Source: Phellopilus nigrolimitatus
Lineage: Eukaryota > Basidiomycota > Agaricomycetes > Hymenochaetales > Hymenochaetaceae
Assembly (NCBI GenBank): GCA_021029095.1
Contig: JAJOHG010000022.1
Span: 124,001-188,000, forward strand
Reading direction: 5' to 3'
DNA: 64,000 nt
Shown: piece after piece, positions 1 to 11,487 of the stretch
Layout: every line of letters begins with the position of its first letter
How positions within the stretch are numbered: position 1 is the stretch's first letter
Notes under the pieces: model-generated
The model's database searches: none
Told to the model about the DNA's origin: nothing
The model's input: only the letters and a program-made list of their open reading frames with translations
Translations under genes and position numbers: made by a program

Positions 1-1
1 G

Positions 2-181
2 CTGCGCTGCAGCAGCAGGACCAGCAACCGGTTCGGGGCGAGTCGACAATCCGTCGAAATGCCCCCATTTCCCTTTCGCCTTCACGGCGGCCTGGAAACG
101 CATCCGGTAAATCACCCAGTTCGCACCGCTCGTCGCGAGCTTCGGAACTGAAGTAGGGAGGGTGTCGTGCGAGCTAGACAT
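2..181 (-). CDS. Copia Gag N-terminus, cut by window edge
   Basis: Sixty codons are open from an ATG at 181 to the window edge. The start MSSSHDTLPTSVPKL, followed by NWVIYRMRFQAAVKAKGKW, has the pattern of fungal Copia Gag N-termini (a 'PKL.. GSNWV.Y+.R....' segment). Gag would form the particle that packages element RNA. The ATG is preceded by a short leader, a primer binding site and an LTR in the right order for a minus-strand element. This family differs in sequence from the Copia elements at 50822 and 62255. Whether the rest of the element is intact lies outside the window. Confidence 0.72.
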   Translation of the reverse strand, partial: MSSSHDTLPTSVPKLATSGANWVIYRMRFQAAVKAKGKWGHFDGLSTRPEPVAGPAAAAQ

Positions 182-240
182 GAGTGGCGAAAATTTGTGT
201 ATGTCGTACAAAATAAAAATTCGGCTTCGCTCAGTGGCTA

Positions 241-255
241 GCAAGGCTCATAACC
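241..255 (-). other. Copia primer binding site
   Basis: On the minus strand this reads GGTTATGAGCCTTGC, directly next to the LTR end. It is complementary to the anticodon-arm part of an initiator methionine tRNA (CUCAUAACC). Copia elements are known to prime from a 5' half molecule of that tRNA. The same sequence sits next to the LTRs of the two Copia elements further right. Confidence 0.65.
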
Positions 256-540
256 TGTAGCTTGGTGAGACAAGTCCGCGCAACGGCCTTACAGTAGTAC
301 ACCTAGTACGAAGTAAGCTCAGTCGTTTGCGCGGTATGCGAACGTCTGTTCATATCACAAACTAACCTAGTACGAAGTAAGCTAGTTTAATGTAGTAATA
401 AGTAAAAGTATAATAGAAACGTTATAATGTCCGAAAGCTCACCTCAGTCGTTTGCGCGGTATGCGAACGTCTGAGGTGGCCGAAAGAATAAACAGGCTTT
501 TTATACTACGGGTTTTCGGGGCTGCGGAGAGCCGCTTTTA
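256..540 (-). repeat. 5' LTR of left-edge Copia element (outer border approximate)
   Basis: The inner border is fixed by the adjacent primer site (plus strand begins TGTAGCTTGG). The outer border is uncertain because no second copy lies in the window. A TATA-like tataaaaag is present on the minus strand near 505-513. Inside are two copies of an 18-bp string (cctagtacgaagtaagct, about 307 and 367) and two copies of a 29-bp imperfect palindrome beginning cagtcgtttgcgcgg (about 322 and 445). Confidence 0.5.
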
Positions 541-1640
541 CGCTACGAAAGAAAGGGGGAACGATAAAGGGAGATAAAGACACATAAATGATGAGTAAAT
601 AACTATCTATCTCGGCACTGTAAAACGAGGGGGCTCGGACAGCGAGCGGGGGTGGTGTGCGAGTGGCGCGCGGGTGAACCGAGATCGCGGGCCAGCCAAT
701 CGCGGTCCAGTGAGCCTCGGGCTCGCTGAGCCGAGACGATGCGCTCGTGACCTCGCCGCCCGAGCACGCAACCAGTGCGCACTCGCTCTCGGCCTCGCGG
801 CTCCGCCGACTTGGATTCCAACACGCCTGTCCAGGCCGCCGAGCCATGGTTGGCCGCCTCCGACACGCACATGAGCGTCGACAGCGCGTCGACGACCATG
901 CAGAGCCTCCAGAACGATTTCTCCAGCACCGGGAGCTCTTCTGCCGATGCGGCGCGCGCGAGCCGAACAGCGCGATATTTGGGTGCGCTCTCTTCTTGTC
1001 TTCCGCCATATCTCTCCAAATTTTTGTATCCTGACGGCTTCCCTTTCTCTCTCTTGCTGGAGACCCAATGTCCTCCGCCAAACCCGCCGTCTCAGGCAGA
1101 CCCAACGTGTCCTTTTTCCACTGCGGTGTGCGCCTCGCTCCCTAGCCCCGCGCACCCCACCCCCACCACCTCCAGCAGCACGCGCGTCCCCGCGGATCCC
1201 GCTCCATCTCACCGAGCGGCCCATCGCCGCCGCTTTCGGTTACTATGACACGGATCACGCGAGCGCGCCTGCAGCAGCAACAGCCGCATCCCGTCCCAGC
1301 CCCACTACGTCCCAAGCAGTGCGCCGTGCGCGGGCCCCATGCACGGGACTCCGGATCCGTGATGCCGTCTGCGCCGGCGCAAGCATTCACGAAGAGCGCG
1401 CGCGCCGACGCCGCCGCCAAAGGATGAGCCACTGGGAACGGGCACGCGGCTGCGCTAGGTGTCAAGGATAGACGCGCCGCGGGCGCGGACGCGCTTAGCG
1501 TCAAGGGCATGCAACGTGTTGACAGCGGAAGCAGCGGGGAGGGAGGGAGGGAGGGAGGAGAGAAGGCAGAGCGAAGAGGATGGTCAAGAAGGTGATGAAC
1601 AAGATGCACTATCGCAGGATCGGACTGGTCTCCCCCTGTC
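541..1640. other. GC-rich module, unit 1 (unresolved gene remnants)
   Basis: This is GC-rich sequence with long open frames on both strands, caused largely by composition. Frames shared with the other four copies include a plus-strand Ser/Thr/Ala-rich stretch (LDSNTPVQAAEPWLAASDTH near 790-870) followed by an intron-like segment and a Pro/Ala-rich stretch. A (GGGA)n run lies near 1537-1560. In this copy a stop interrupts the minus-strand frame that reads LDTQC in copy 2. I cannot assign a product. Confidence 0.35.
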
Positions 1641-2518
1641 CTTGCGCGTTTCTACGCCGCGCGCACTGTTGATGCTTCTGCAAGCTTTTGGTTCGCATAT
1701 GGTATTGCCAGGGTTCTGTATGCTCCCGCCTAGCATTCAAACGTCGGTGCTGATCGAATTCTGCCGAGTCCTCTTTGATTATTATCGCGTATACATACTG
1801 ACTCCGCAGGTCGCTCATGGAGCCACGATTGCAAGTTTCATCGTATCGTTCTGCTATTCCTGCTTTTGTTTCGCAACTCCACACGCATCCTCGGTACGTC
1901 AGCGTAGGAATGGAATTGTGCTGGCGCCCCAGCGCAGGCCTGATCTCAAATTACTTTCTTCCGAAGACGCCGCACAGCCCGTGCGAAGTGGACCTTAGTG
2001 TTCGCGCCACTCGGGCAGGCATCGTATCCGGGGTACGGACTCGTGTACGAAACTTTCTTAGTTTTTCTGACTGCGAGTACCGAGCCTCAAGACGCACATG
2101 CGAGTCGGTTCGCTTTCACTCCACCTCCTCTACTTGTGTTTCTCGCTGTCCTTGGCGTCAACGGGATGTGTCGGTTGCCCTGGTGAGCTAGCACGGCCCA
2201 TCGACATTCGTCCCTGGTGCAATGTTGCAAGCTGAATGAGCAATATATACGCACTATTGATGTATTCGGTAACCATTACGTTTTGACATATACACAGAGC
2301 TCGTATCTGGTATTTCTTCGCACAATAAGAATTCTTTACATTGTAGTGGCAATTCAATATGGGGTAGAATGAGAAGGCAAAAACAAAAGATGACAAATAG
2401 GAAGCAAGTGTATGTTTGACCATCCGACAGATCTTCTGCACGACTGTTAATATATTAGTCAGCAAAGCCATTCAAATAAGCAGAACACTGAAATCACCAT
2501 GGATTCCCCTTCACAAAA
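1641..2518 (+). other. Conserved plus-strand terminal frame and downstream region, unit 1
   Basis: At 2067-2186 a frame reads LTASTEPQDAHASRFAF, then a hydrophobic LLVFLAVLG segment, and stops at 2184-2186 just after a Trp codon. The same frame, with in-frame length changes, ends the same way in units 4 and 5. It may be the last exon of a gene running toward the DUF6533 gene. From 2190 to 2518 the sequence turns AT-rich; it is the shared downstream region of two convergent genes, with nothing else recognisable. Confidence 0.4.
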
Positions 2519-4140
2519 TCAGGAAAACTCAATGTTGCTCATGGTCGTCATTCTGTAGCTTGTTCCTTCATTTACTCCCCACTCTCCAGCTTCCTTTAGA
2601 TGGACCAGCAGGTGGCTACCAAGAAGACAGAGAAGGCTGGGCCTTCCCAGAGTACTTAGGAGATTATCCAGAACAACATTTGAGACCTCCAACTGGTCTG
2701 AAACTATCTCCATAACACTGCAGAATATGACCCTGTTAGAATGGTCAGCTCATATCCCACTGGTTATGCATGGAGGAGAAAAAATACATAATAAAATATA
2801 TTGCCTGATCTTGGATCAGCACCTTGACAAGGGTAAGCTCACTGAACCCAGCCATCTCCCTCCAGTGTTCTGCAGCCTTATGGAGTGCTAGAACCATTAG
2901 GGTAGTCTCATACAGCATTGGAGGAACCCTGTTCCAGCTTCCAAGTCAGTCCAAGTGCTTTCCCAAGAACACCAGTACTAACCAGATTAAAGCAATCCAC
3001 ACTTTTAGAGGGGCTCTATTGGCTCCACAAAATGTTACACCTTCTGCAAGTTCCTCTACAATAACTAAAACCTATTATTAGAAAATACTGCTGTAGGATG
3101 AGCAGAAGTTCTTACTCTCTTCATACACAATGTCATATATAATGATAGCCAGGCTAAATGCTGCACCTAGTCCAAATAAAGTCCTCAGGAATGCAGATAG
3201 CCTCTTGTCTATTGCTTATTAGTAATTAGAAGTGATTGGTAGTATTAGGAATGCTCACCCTGGTGGTACAGCGCAAGGACACGCATCAGAAGAATATCTA
3301 TATACAATCAATGTGGGATGAACACATTGAATAAAATAAGTAGAGGAGACATTACAGTCAATCAAGACGATGGTCATCCAGTCTTTCATGCGATGAGCCA
3401 AATAATGTTCTGTGCAATATTGAGAAACTCACTAGCTAGTTCCTCGATCCACAGTGAGCTGAGGCCTTTCAATATTATCAGTAGAGACTGGAATACAGAA
3501 TCTGTGTGCTTACATCTATAGATGGAGTTTAGAGTCAGCCACAGTTAGCTATAGCACAGTGGTCAGGAATTACTTACAGTGTTTCATTTGCATGAAGAGT
3601 CTGAGCTACAAAAGAAGTGTCAGCAGACAGACTTGCTTTTATTACATCAGCCAGTAAAGTTTCGACTTACACACTATAACTGAGATAGCTCCGAGAATTC
3701 CGATGTAGCAATTCTGCAATGTGTTAGAGCGAGGTATCGAGAGAAAGTGTAAAACATTATTTACTGCAAAGTAAACCAAGCTAACGAAGCTGCGAGGAGA
3801 GCTCTTCGTTCCACATAGCAAGTAAGCATATGCCTCGTGCTAATATCAAACAAGTGCCGCACCCAAAAGTATTTTATCTAAATGAAGCAATGATTGATTT
3901 CGACACGAAGATGATAATGGCAGGCCATACTTACCTCCTTGTCCATAGTGATAACTGAAAGATAATACATCATTAAAATCCGAAACAGTCGGTATTTCAG
4001 GCCTAGACACGAAACGTACCGGAATTGTAGACCAAAAGAGTTAGCATTGCCACTTCAGTGTAGAGAGAAATATCTCTTCCGGAGATAAGAGACACGAGGC
4101 CTGGATCAATAGACTCGACACCAGAGCGTATTGAATGCAT
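2519..4140 (-). CDS. DUF6533-type multi-pass membrane protein, copy 1
   Basis: My 11-exon model is: 4140-4020, 3954-3935, 3877-3863, 3803-3765, 3713-3673, 3515-3433, 3297-3259, 3208-3116, 3064-2983, 2928-2788, 2732-2519. It sums to 888 nt, 295 aa, with no internal stop. It begins MHSIRSGVESIDP. Family marks in order are VAMLTLLVYN, ITMDKE, KYFW, SLVYFANCYIGILG (family consensus has NRY), ILLMRVLALYHQ, LYETTLMVLALHKAAEHW, and a C-terminal LLCLLGSHLLVHLKEAG. These fit the basidiomycete DUF6533 group, thought to be seven-helix proteins of unknown function. Introns are mostly 50-65 nt. This copy has Cys where copies 2-4 have Arg in the NRY motif. Function is unknown. Confidence 0.78.
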
Positions 4141-7100
4141 AGCGGAACGGGTGCAAAAGATTTAAACGAAGTTTTGAAAGGTCGACTCGAGGGACGCGTT
4201 GAAGGGCTCACGATCTCAAAGACATTTAAAGTAACGAGAGCCGATCAAGAGAAAAAAAAGAAGTCTGATATGATCTTCGAGGATTCAGTGAGGAGCTCGG
4301 AGATTCAGTGGTACATCTTACCTGAAGATCGGAGTCGGCGCGATATTGATCGTATACACGAGGAGTCGCAAAGCCATCGTGATGCGATCATCGAAGGGCT
4401 TCGGGTGCCGAACTGTACTGCATACATCTCGCATGGAAGTGTCCGTAAAATTGACAGCGCACTGTCAACAAATAAGAGCGAAAGCCGCTAAAGAAATTCT
4501 AAAAGCGCACAGAAGTATCTATATCCTGTGTCAGAAGTGCTTGATGGCCACTTCCTACCAACTCAGGTCTAGAAAACACTGTCTGTTGCGCATAGCTTCA
4601 TCATTTGATTTGGGTTATGAAGATCAGTCAATGGGAAGTTTTCGGTGAAGGAAGATGTGCGGAAGATGTGCGGTGAAGGAAGATGTGCGAAGACCACTGG
4701 GAACGAACTGATCATATGGAAGAATGTTGCGCAAAAATTGCAAGACATGAACGCACGCGTATACCCCGCAATTGTGATCCGTCTCACGTGTAAGCGGCTT
4801 TAAATAGATTCAAGATATTCGCTAGCGAAAAAGATTAGACACGAGAGAGTGCATCGCATACTATCAAATAACTGCACCTGGTTGCACCGATTTACACTTT
4901 ACTCAGACAAGTTATCACAATGAAGATTGATTGATGCTGATATACTAGAAATTTTTGCGTCTGACGATTGCAGTTCATCTTTAATTACCAGTCAGCTGCT
5001 TTTCCTTTCTAGCGATCAGAGGAAACAGGAAGATCGGACTTACAATGCAGGCTGTCCTTTCTAATTGATGCCCACAACGCATCTGCAAGCCTTTGCAGCT
5101 CGATAAGAAGAACAGTCGCACTGAATGGAACATATACATAGCCTCGCTCGCAAACCGCATTAGAAGTCTACTTGTATTCACAGAAGTTGTTGCCAGAAGA
5201 ACGGGGAGCCGACGCGCTATGCCGCTGTGCGAACTCTATCATTTGCATGAAGATGTGACAAAGATGGCTCGAGTCTAGATGCACCGGATAACAGAAGCTA
5301 TGCGAACGCAACGTCCCAATGCAGATTGAATACAAATGATCCCGCAAGAGGAGAAAGTCGACCAGCCAATCTGGCCATTGCAGGTTGCAGACAAGGCCGA
5401 AACTCACGCTTTATCCACTGAGTACTCATATGACACGTAGCGGAGAGTTAAGGATTGCATACTCTGAAATGAATGTCGCGATATCATCGAGCCAGAAAGG
5501 TAGCCAGGCCGATCATGCTCACTGGTACACGAATCCCGGGACGAATGGGACGAACCAAAACTCCCACACTGGCAAGTCCATTGTCCTGTTCTTGTTTCAT
5601 TTCCCGAGACCTGGCAAACAGAAAGTCGGCTCCAATACGAATATGCTCGATCAAGTCGCCGAAAAAAGCCGCGTCCGCTCGAGGCTGTGAGTGCACTAGG
5701 TTTGAGACAACACTCGAATCCGATCTAGCTAGCAGATGAACCGTGTTCTATCAAGATGCGTGTGCACACCTCGGAACATCTCGGCCTGCGCGCCAGGCGG
5801 CGTTGCTCCAGCACGCCAACTTGAGAATGCCGTCGTCTGAGCTGAGATCCGTTTTCACATTCCGCAGACGGAAGATGAAGGCACCACGAGCTTCCGGCCC
5901 AATGAAGTTCGACAGGCAGCGCGCCATGAGTACGCGGCGGACGCGTCAGAAGTTGCATGCTGTTCATACGGCTCAACGCTTGCGAAAGGAGCGACACGCT
6001 ACGTTACCGCGAATGGCTTGGGGGTGCCGGATGTCTCAGCTCCTGGCGGCAGGAGGCACGAGGAAATAGTAAGCACAAGTGTCGGTGCAAATTTGAACCG
6101 AAAACGCTCGCTCACCGTGACGGATCGACGATAGCTGTTTACACTGAACGCAGCTCCTACAGTCCCCAAGCGTAGCGGCTTCTTCGTGTTTTCAAACAAC
6201 GGAGAGCGCACGCAATCTGCATACGAGCAAGCGCCTCTTCCAATTCCACCCGTCGAGCTGTCTCCCGCCTTCGCCGCTCTGGTTAGACGTCATTATCTGT
6301 GAGCGAGGCTGGACTGGCAAGCACCTGGCGAAATGCTTAAAAATGAATAAGAACGTGATACATACAGGTAAGTAGAATGTCAACACACCTAGTGTCAAGC
6401 AGCTCCGGCTCGCGCTCGGCCTGTAAGACGAGTCATTCTCGACGCAAAAAATCACCGCAGAAACCAGTAAAATACAGTGTATCACGCAGAGCGAGCGGGT
6501 TGCATTGGAAGACGCGTCCCGAAAGGGGCGGGTTCGGTGTGGTCTGGGAAACATAGACGGGCAGCAGGGGTGACCGGCGAGCGAGCTGAATGGACTGCAT
6601 TAGCTTAGAAAGGGGCGAGAGCTGTGAGCGGATGAAGAGGGTGAGAAGAGATCGTGCACATTTCGCAGATCTGACGAGATCCAGATATGCCGACTTCGTC
6701 CAGAAAGGTGGAGATTTCGGTAAGATAAATATCGTACCAATAGTTACCACATACCGAGTATTTGCATAGAGTAGAGAAAACTACACGGCCGACGAAGTCG
6801 AGGGCCACTATGCAGCATATCTATGCGAAGTTTCTGCTGCGTGCGGTTGACACGCCCCGCATTCGGCATGGACTTGGAAAATATATCCTGGAGGTTTTGA
6901 CAAGCAGACGAGTCGCGATAAGCATGCATATGCGACAAGCGGGTGTATTTGGTCGATTGAATACATATGTCTATACAAAAGAACAACTTGAAGACGGTGA
7001 GCGCGAGGCCGAGAAAGACGAGAAAGACGACGGACTCATGTATGCAAAAAGAAAGCCCGAGTCCCGCTTCCAGTCTCCGCGTTTCCAAAACCTCTGTCTC

Positions 7101-7255
7101 GTGTTGATCGATGGCGATGGCGAGGTCGCCACTATGCTGTCGGCGTCCGAGCGTGCCGGCGAGTTTAGGGAACCCGGTCGGCAGAAGAGACATTTGTCGC
7201 TGCTGACCGACACCGCCCTTGTTCTACTAACTTCTAGAAAGCAAAGGACATACTG
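4141..7255 (-). other. Upstream block of unit 1 with unresolved minus-strand hydrophobic gene
   Basis: Several minus-strand pieces recur in units 2 and 5. One is a hydrophobic segment FLVFLGLALTVFKLFFC (about 6975-7035), followed by YRDSSACQNLQ, IFSKSMPNAGRVN (about 6850-6890) and, nearer the DUF6533 gene, a frame around 4985-5180 (RLLMRFASEAMYMF). Further hydrophobic stretches occur at about 6330-6480. This looks like a multi-exon membrane protein gene, possibly of the same broad class as its neighbour, but I could not build a full model. The 3' part (4500-5060) is also repeated in unit 4. Confidence 0.4.
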
Positions 7256-8249
7256 GTAGTGCAAGCTCCTCCCAGTGCTCTTCCATGCGCTTCGTGTTAT
7301 TCACGGGCAACAGATGAAACTCCTAGTTGAGCGGTTGGGCCTTGTCCACTGACTCCGAGTCCTCTTGGCTCAGACTGCATCGTCTCGAGGAGCTGCGTGT
7401 GTTTCGTAGGGATGAGCTGGAGCGGCAGACGGGACGTCGTCGTCCGAACGATGACGTCAGCACCGGTCTTTCAACTCAACCCGGCCGGGCGCGAGCCGAG
7501 TGCCGTGCACTCTGTTTGCCTCCGTTATTTCTGCCGCTTCCGCCCGTCTCGAGAGGAGCTAGCGTGCGTTTCCTTTCTTTCGTTAAGTTCGAGATGCCGC
7601 TGCTGATGGAGACCATATATTTGGACTTATAGAACGAGAAATTGCGATGACCGTGCGGCGTCGTCTCAACCAGCCCGTCAGGAGCTCCGTCGAGGGCGCC
7701 TCAGAGTAAGTCGGTCTACTTCTTTCTTCTTTCGCGTTGCTCAAACACTTACTTACGTTGCTGGTTATTGGCGTCATTCTATCAGGCGGTTATGCTCAGG
7801 ACGGCTTTCTCAGAAAGCAACGTATCGCCAGCTTTGACCGGGAAAGAGTCCGAAAGACGCTTGGCACAGCAACGTGCGAATTTTATTTTCGCACATTCGA
7901 GAAAAGCAAGCCAATTGAAACGCTCATTTATTTAGTTAGCTACAGTGTGTGGATAAACTAGCCGCCGAGCCTCATATCGAATACAAAAAAGCGCATCTCG
8001 GCGAAGGCCTGCGTGTCGACACGGTGCGTGCGCTCGTCTTCCTTTCTCCTCCATCTCTTTTATCGCTACATTTATCAGCAGCGCGAGGCCCGAGCAGTGT
8101 CCGTTTCGCTCTATTTCCGGTTCTTCTCTTCGTTCCTGTCGCTACCGAGACCGTGTTTCTCGATCGCATCGCTCCGACAGCAGCAACCTCCATCGCTCCG
8201 TCCACTTTCCTTCTGCTAAACATCGTCTGATGCGAGAAGCCGGAAAGAT
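7256..8249. other. Inter-unit segment 1 (unresolved)
   Basis: This block recurs at about 14180-15079 and 25010-26129. Shared landmarks are a stretch after 7397 containing tgatgacgtcagcaccg, the segment gatgccgctgctgatgg near 7592, and a pyrimidine-rich end before 8230. It may hold the 5' part of the plus-strand gene whose later parts lie in the GC-rich module. No product can be named. Confidence 0.3.
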
Positions 8250-9200
8250 AGATGCATCCTGGAGTCGGATATGAAAGACAACGGCCCTTATGTATTTGGA
8301 CGTCTAGCGCACGGCGCGTACATACCTGCCCGAGCGCGCTCGGCGCTATCCTGCGTGAGCAGCCTCGTATTTCCTTTCGTCTCTCGCCACTTAGTCGGCG
8401 TCGCGCTTCAGCAGCCGTGGGCACGACAGGCGCAGGCGCCGTCGACGCGCAGCTCGACGCCGCCTCAGCCGCCCGGCCTGTTCAGGCCGCCGAGCCGTGA
8501 TTGTCCGCCCCCGACACGCGCATGAACGTCGGCAATGCGTCGGCGGCCGCGTAGAGCCTCTAGGACGACTTCTCCAGCACCGCGAGCTCGGTCGCTGGCG
8601 CGGGGCGGCCGCTCGGCTGCGTCGCAAAATACTTGGGTGCGCTCTCTGCTTGTCTTTCGCCATATTCCTGCTTCATTTTCGTATCCTCACAGCATCCCTT
8701 TCTTCCTCTTATTGCAGATCCGACCTAACCCGCCGTTTCAGGCATCCCATCCCCACCGCCTCCAGCAGAGAGCGCATCCCCGCGGGTCCCACTCCATTGC
8801 ACCACCGCCGCTTTCGGTTACTCGGACACGAGCGCGCCTGCATCAGCAAAGCTGCCCCGTTTCCCGGCACCATGTGCGCCGTTTCTTCCCCGGCCCCACC
8901 ACGTCCCTAAGGAGTACGCCGCTCCCGAACGCCGCAGTCTCGCGACGCCGTCTGCGCTGATGCGAACATTCACGAAGAGCGCGCGCGTGCCGACGCCGCC
9001 GCCGCCAAAGGATGAGCCGCTGGGAACGGGCACGTGCCTGCACTGGGTGTCGAGGATAGACGCGTTGCGGGCAGGGGCGTACAAAGCGTTGAGGGCATGC
9101 AGCGTGTCGACGGCGGCAGCGGTGCGGAGGGGAGGGAAGAAGGTAAAGAGGATGGTCGAGAAGGTGATGAACAAGCTGCACCACCGCGGGAACTGACTGG
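8250..9200. other. GC-rich module, unit 2
   Basis: The minus strand has an open frame from an ATG at 9174 that starts MFITFSTILFTFFPPLRT, like a secretion signal. It continues with DTLHALNAL and LDTQCRHVPVPSGSSF. The matching residues in units 4 and 5 (LDTQCKRVLVPSG, VLFPSGSSFGGG) suggest that frame was under constraint, but units 1 and 3 are broken. A plus-strand Ser/Ala-rich frame overlaps it. Which strand is coding remains open. Confidence 0.35.
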
Positions 9201-9853
9201 TCGCCCCTTGCCTTGGCCGCGCGCTCTGTTACTGCTTCTGCAAGCTTTTGTTTCGCGTCGCGTATGCTACCGCCTAATACTCAAACATCGATGTTGCTCA
9301 AATACTGCCGAGTCCTCTTTGATTATTACTGCGTGTACGTACCAACTCCGCAAATGCTAGTGTTCGGGCCACTTGAGCAGGCATCGCGCGCAGGGTACGG
9401 GCTCGTGTGCGATAATTCCTTAGTTCTGGCTGCGAGTACACAGCCTCAAGACGCATATGCAAGTCGGTTCGCTTTCAGTCGTCTCCTCTCCTTGTGTTTC
9501 TCACCGTCCCTGGCGCCAACGGGATGTGTCGGTCGCACTGGTGAGCCAGCACGGCCCATCGACATTCGCTCCCGGTGCACTATGGCAAGCCGAATGAGCA
9601 ATACATGCGCACCGCTGATGTATTGGGCTAACCACATCTATCTACTACGTTTTGACATATAAAATTCTAGAGTGGGACAATTGCAGTTAAAAATAATCGC
9701 AGAATGAGGAGCCAGAAGCAAAAAAGAACAAATAGAATAGGAGTGGATGTGTGTTTGCCCGTCCTACACATCTTCTGCACCACTGTTATAATATTAGTGA
9801 GCAAAGCTATTTAAATAGAACAACAAAAGCACCTTGAAAGCCCCTTCACAAAA
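9201..9853 (+). other. Plus-strand terminal frame, unit 2 (frameshifted)
   Basis: The conserved LAASTQPQDAYASRFAF stretch is present at about 9426-9478. One base is then missing relative to unit 1, so the hydrophobic end is read out of frame. The AT-rich tail to 9853 is shared downstream sequence of the convergent DUF6533 gene and shows nothing further. Confidence 0.38.
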
Positions 9854-11487
9854 TCAGGAAAACTCAATATCACTCATGGTCTGCATCCTGTAGCTGGTCC
9901 CTCCATTGACCCCCCTCTCTCCAGCCTCCTTCAGATGGACCAGCAGGTGACTCCCAAGAACACAGAGAAGGCTTGGGCTTCCCAGGACATTTAGGAAATT
10001 AGCCAGAAGAGGGTTTGGGATGTACAATTGGTTTGCTGTTATCTCAATAATACTGCAAAATATGACCCTGTTAGAATGGTCAGTTCATATACCACTGGTT
10101 ATGTATGAAGGAAAAAATACATAATAAAATATATGGCCTGGTCTTGGATCAGCACCTTGACAAGAGTGAACTGGCTAAAGCCAGCTGTCTCCCTCCAGTG
10201 TTCTGCAGCCTTATAGAGTGCTAGAACCATTAGGATAATTCCATACAGCATTGAAGCAGCCCTATAACAACTTCCAAGTCAGTCCAAACACTTTCCCAAG
10301 AATACCAGTACTAACCAGGACAAAGCAGCCCACGCTTTTGGAGGGTTTCTATTGGCTCCACATAATGTCACACCTTTTCCAAGATCCAATACAACAACTG
10401 GAACCCATGATCAGAGAATGCCTCTATAGGATGAATAAATATGCTTACTCTCTACATATATGGTGATATATATAGGGATACCCAGTGTAAATGCTGCATC
10501 CAGTCCAAATAGTGTCCTCAGGAATGCAGCTAGCCTCTTATCTGTTTTTTTTTTTTTTAAACACTAGCCATAATTGGCTTTACTAGGAATGCTTACTCTG
10601 GTGGTATAATGCAAGGACCCGCATCAGAAGAATATCTATAATACAATTAATGTGAGATGAATGTGTTGAATATTACAAGTAGGGAGACATTACAGTCAAT
10701 CAGAAGGACAGTCATCCAGTCTTCCCTGCAATGAGCAACATATTTCTCTGTGCAAAGTTCAGGAACTCACTAGCCAGACCCTGAATCCAGTACAAGCCAA
10801 TGCCTTTCAATATTATCAGTAGAGGATGTGATGCAGTATCCAGGTGCTTACACCTATAAACAGAGTTTAGAGTTAGCCACAGTAAGCTGTAGTACAGAGG
10901 ACATAAATTGCTTGCAGTGTCTCATTTGCTTGATAAGTATTGTCTATAAGATAAGTGTCCGTGGGCATTCTTTGTTTCGCACATACCAAGTAAAGATCAG
11001 ACTTACACTCTATAAGTAAGATAGCTCCAAGAAAGCCAATGTAGCGATTCTAAATCCATGTGTTAAAGCAGTTGATCAGAGGAAATGGTAAGATATTATT
11101 TACTGCGAAGTAACTCAAGCTAACAAAGCTGCGAGGGGAACTCTTCATTCCACATAGCAAGTAAGCATATGCATCGTGCTGATATCAAGTAAACGACGTA
11201 CCCAAAAGTATTTAACCTAAATGACGGAATGATTGGTTTAGACACGAAGATGATAATGCCAGGACCTATTTACCTCCTTGTCCATAGTGATAACTGAAAG
11301 ATAATAAGTCATTTAAAAATTCGAAAAAAAAGCTGGTTCCTCAAGCCAAGATGCGCAGCTTACCGGTATCGTAGACCAAGAGAGTCAGAACCGCCACTAG
11401 AGCGTATTGTTCGATAACTATCTCTGTGATGAAAAGTGGCACAAGGCTTGGATCAACGGGTTCGACGTCAGAGCGTATGGAATGCAT
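9854..11487 (-). CDS. DUF6533-type multi-pass membrane protein, copy 2
   Basis: The same 11-exon structure holds: 11487-11364, 11293-11274, 11216-11202, 11142-11104, 11049-11009, 10853-10771, 10635-10597, 10541-10449, 10397-10316, 10261-10121, 10067-9854. The sum is 891 nt, 296 aa, open throughout. It starts MHSIRSDVEPVDPSLVP. The family NRY motif is kept (NRYIGFLGAI), as are ITMDKE, KYFW and LLCVLGSHLLVHLKEAG. The acceptor before exon 8 is unusual: a run of A replaces the usual pyrimidines just upstream of the AG (10542-10560), so splicing there could be weak. The product is probably a plasma- or organelle-membrane protein of unknown role. Confidence 0.76.

Noticed and set aside
230..270. 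tRNA-like string around gcaaggctcataacc
   Set aside because: It lacks the acceptor stem and T-arm of a tRNA; its place next to an LTR and before Gag marks it as a primer binding site.
506..1224. Long overlapping minus-strand frames of about 200 codons
   Set aside because: They owe their length to GC-rich composition, are Arg/Ser-rich, and are not kept in the other four units.
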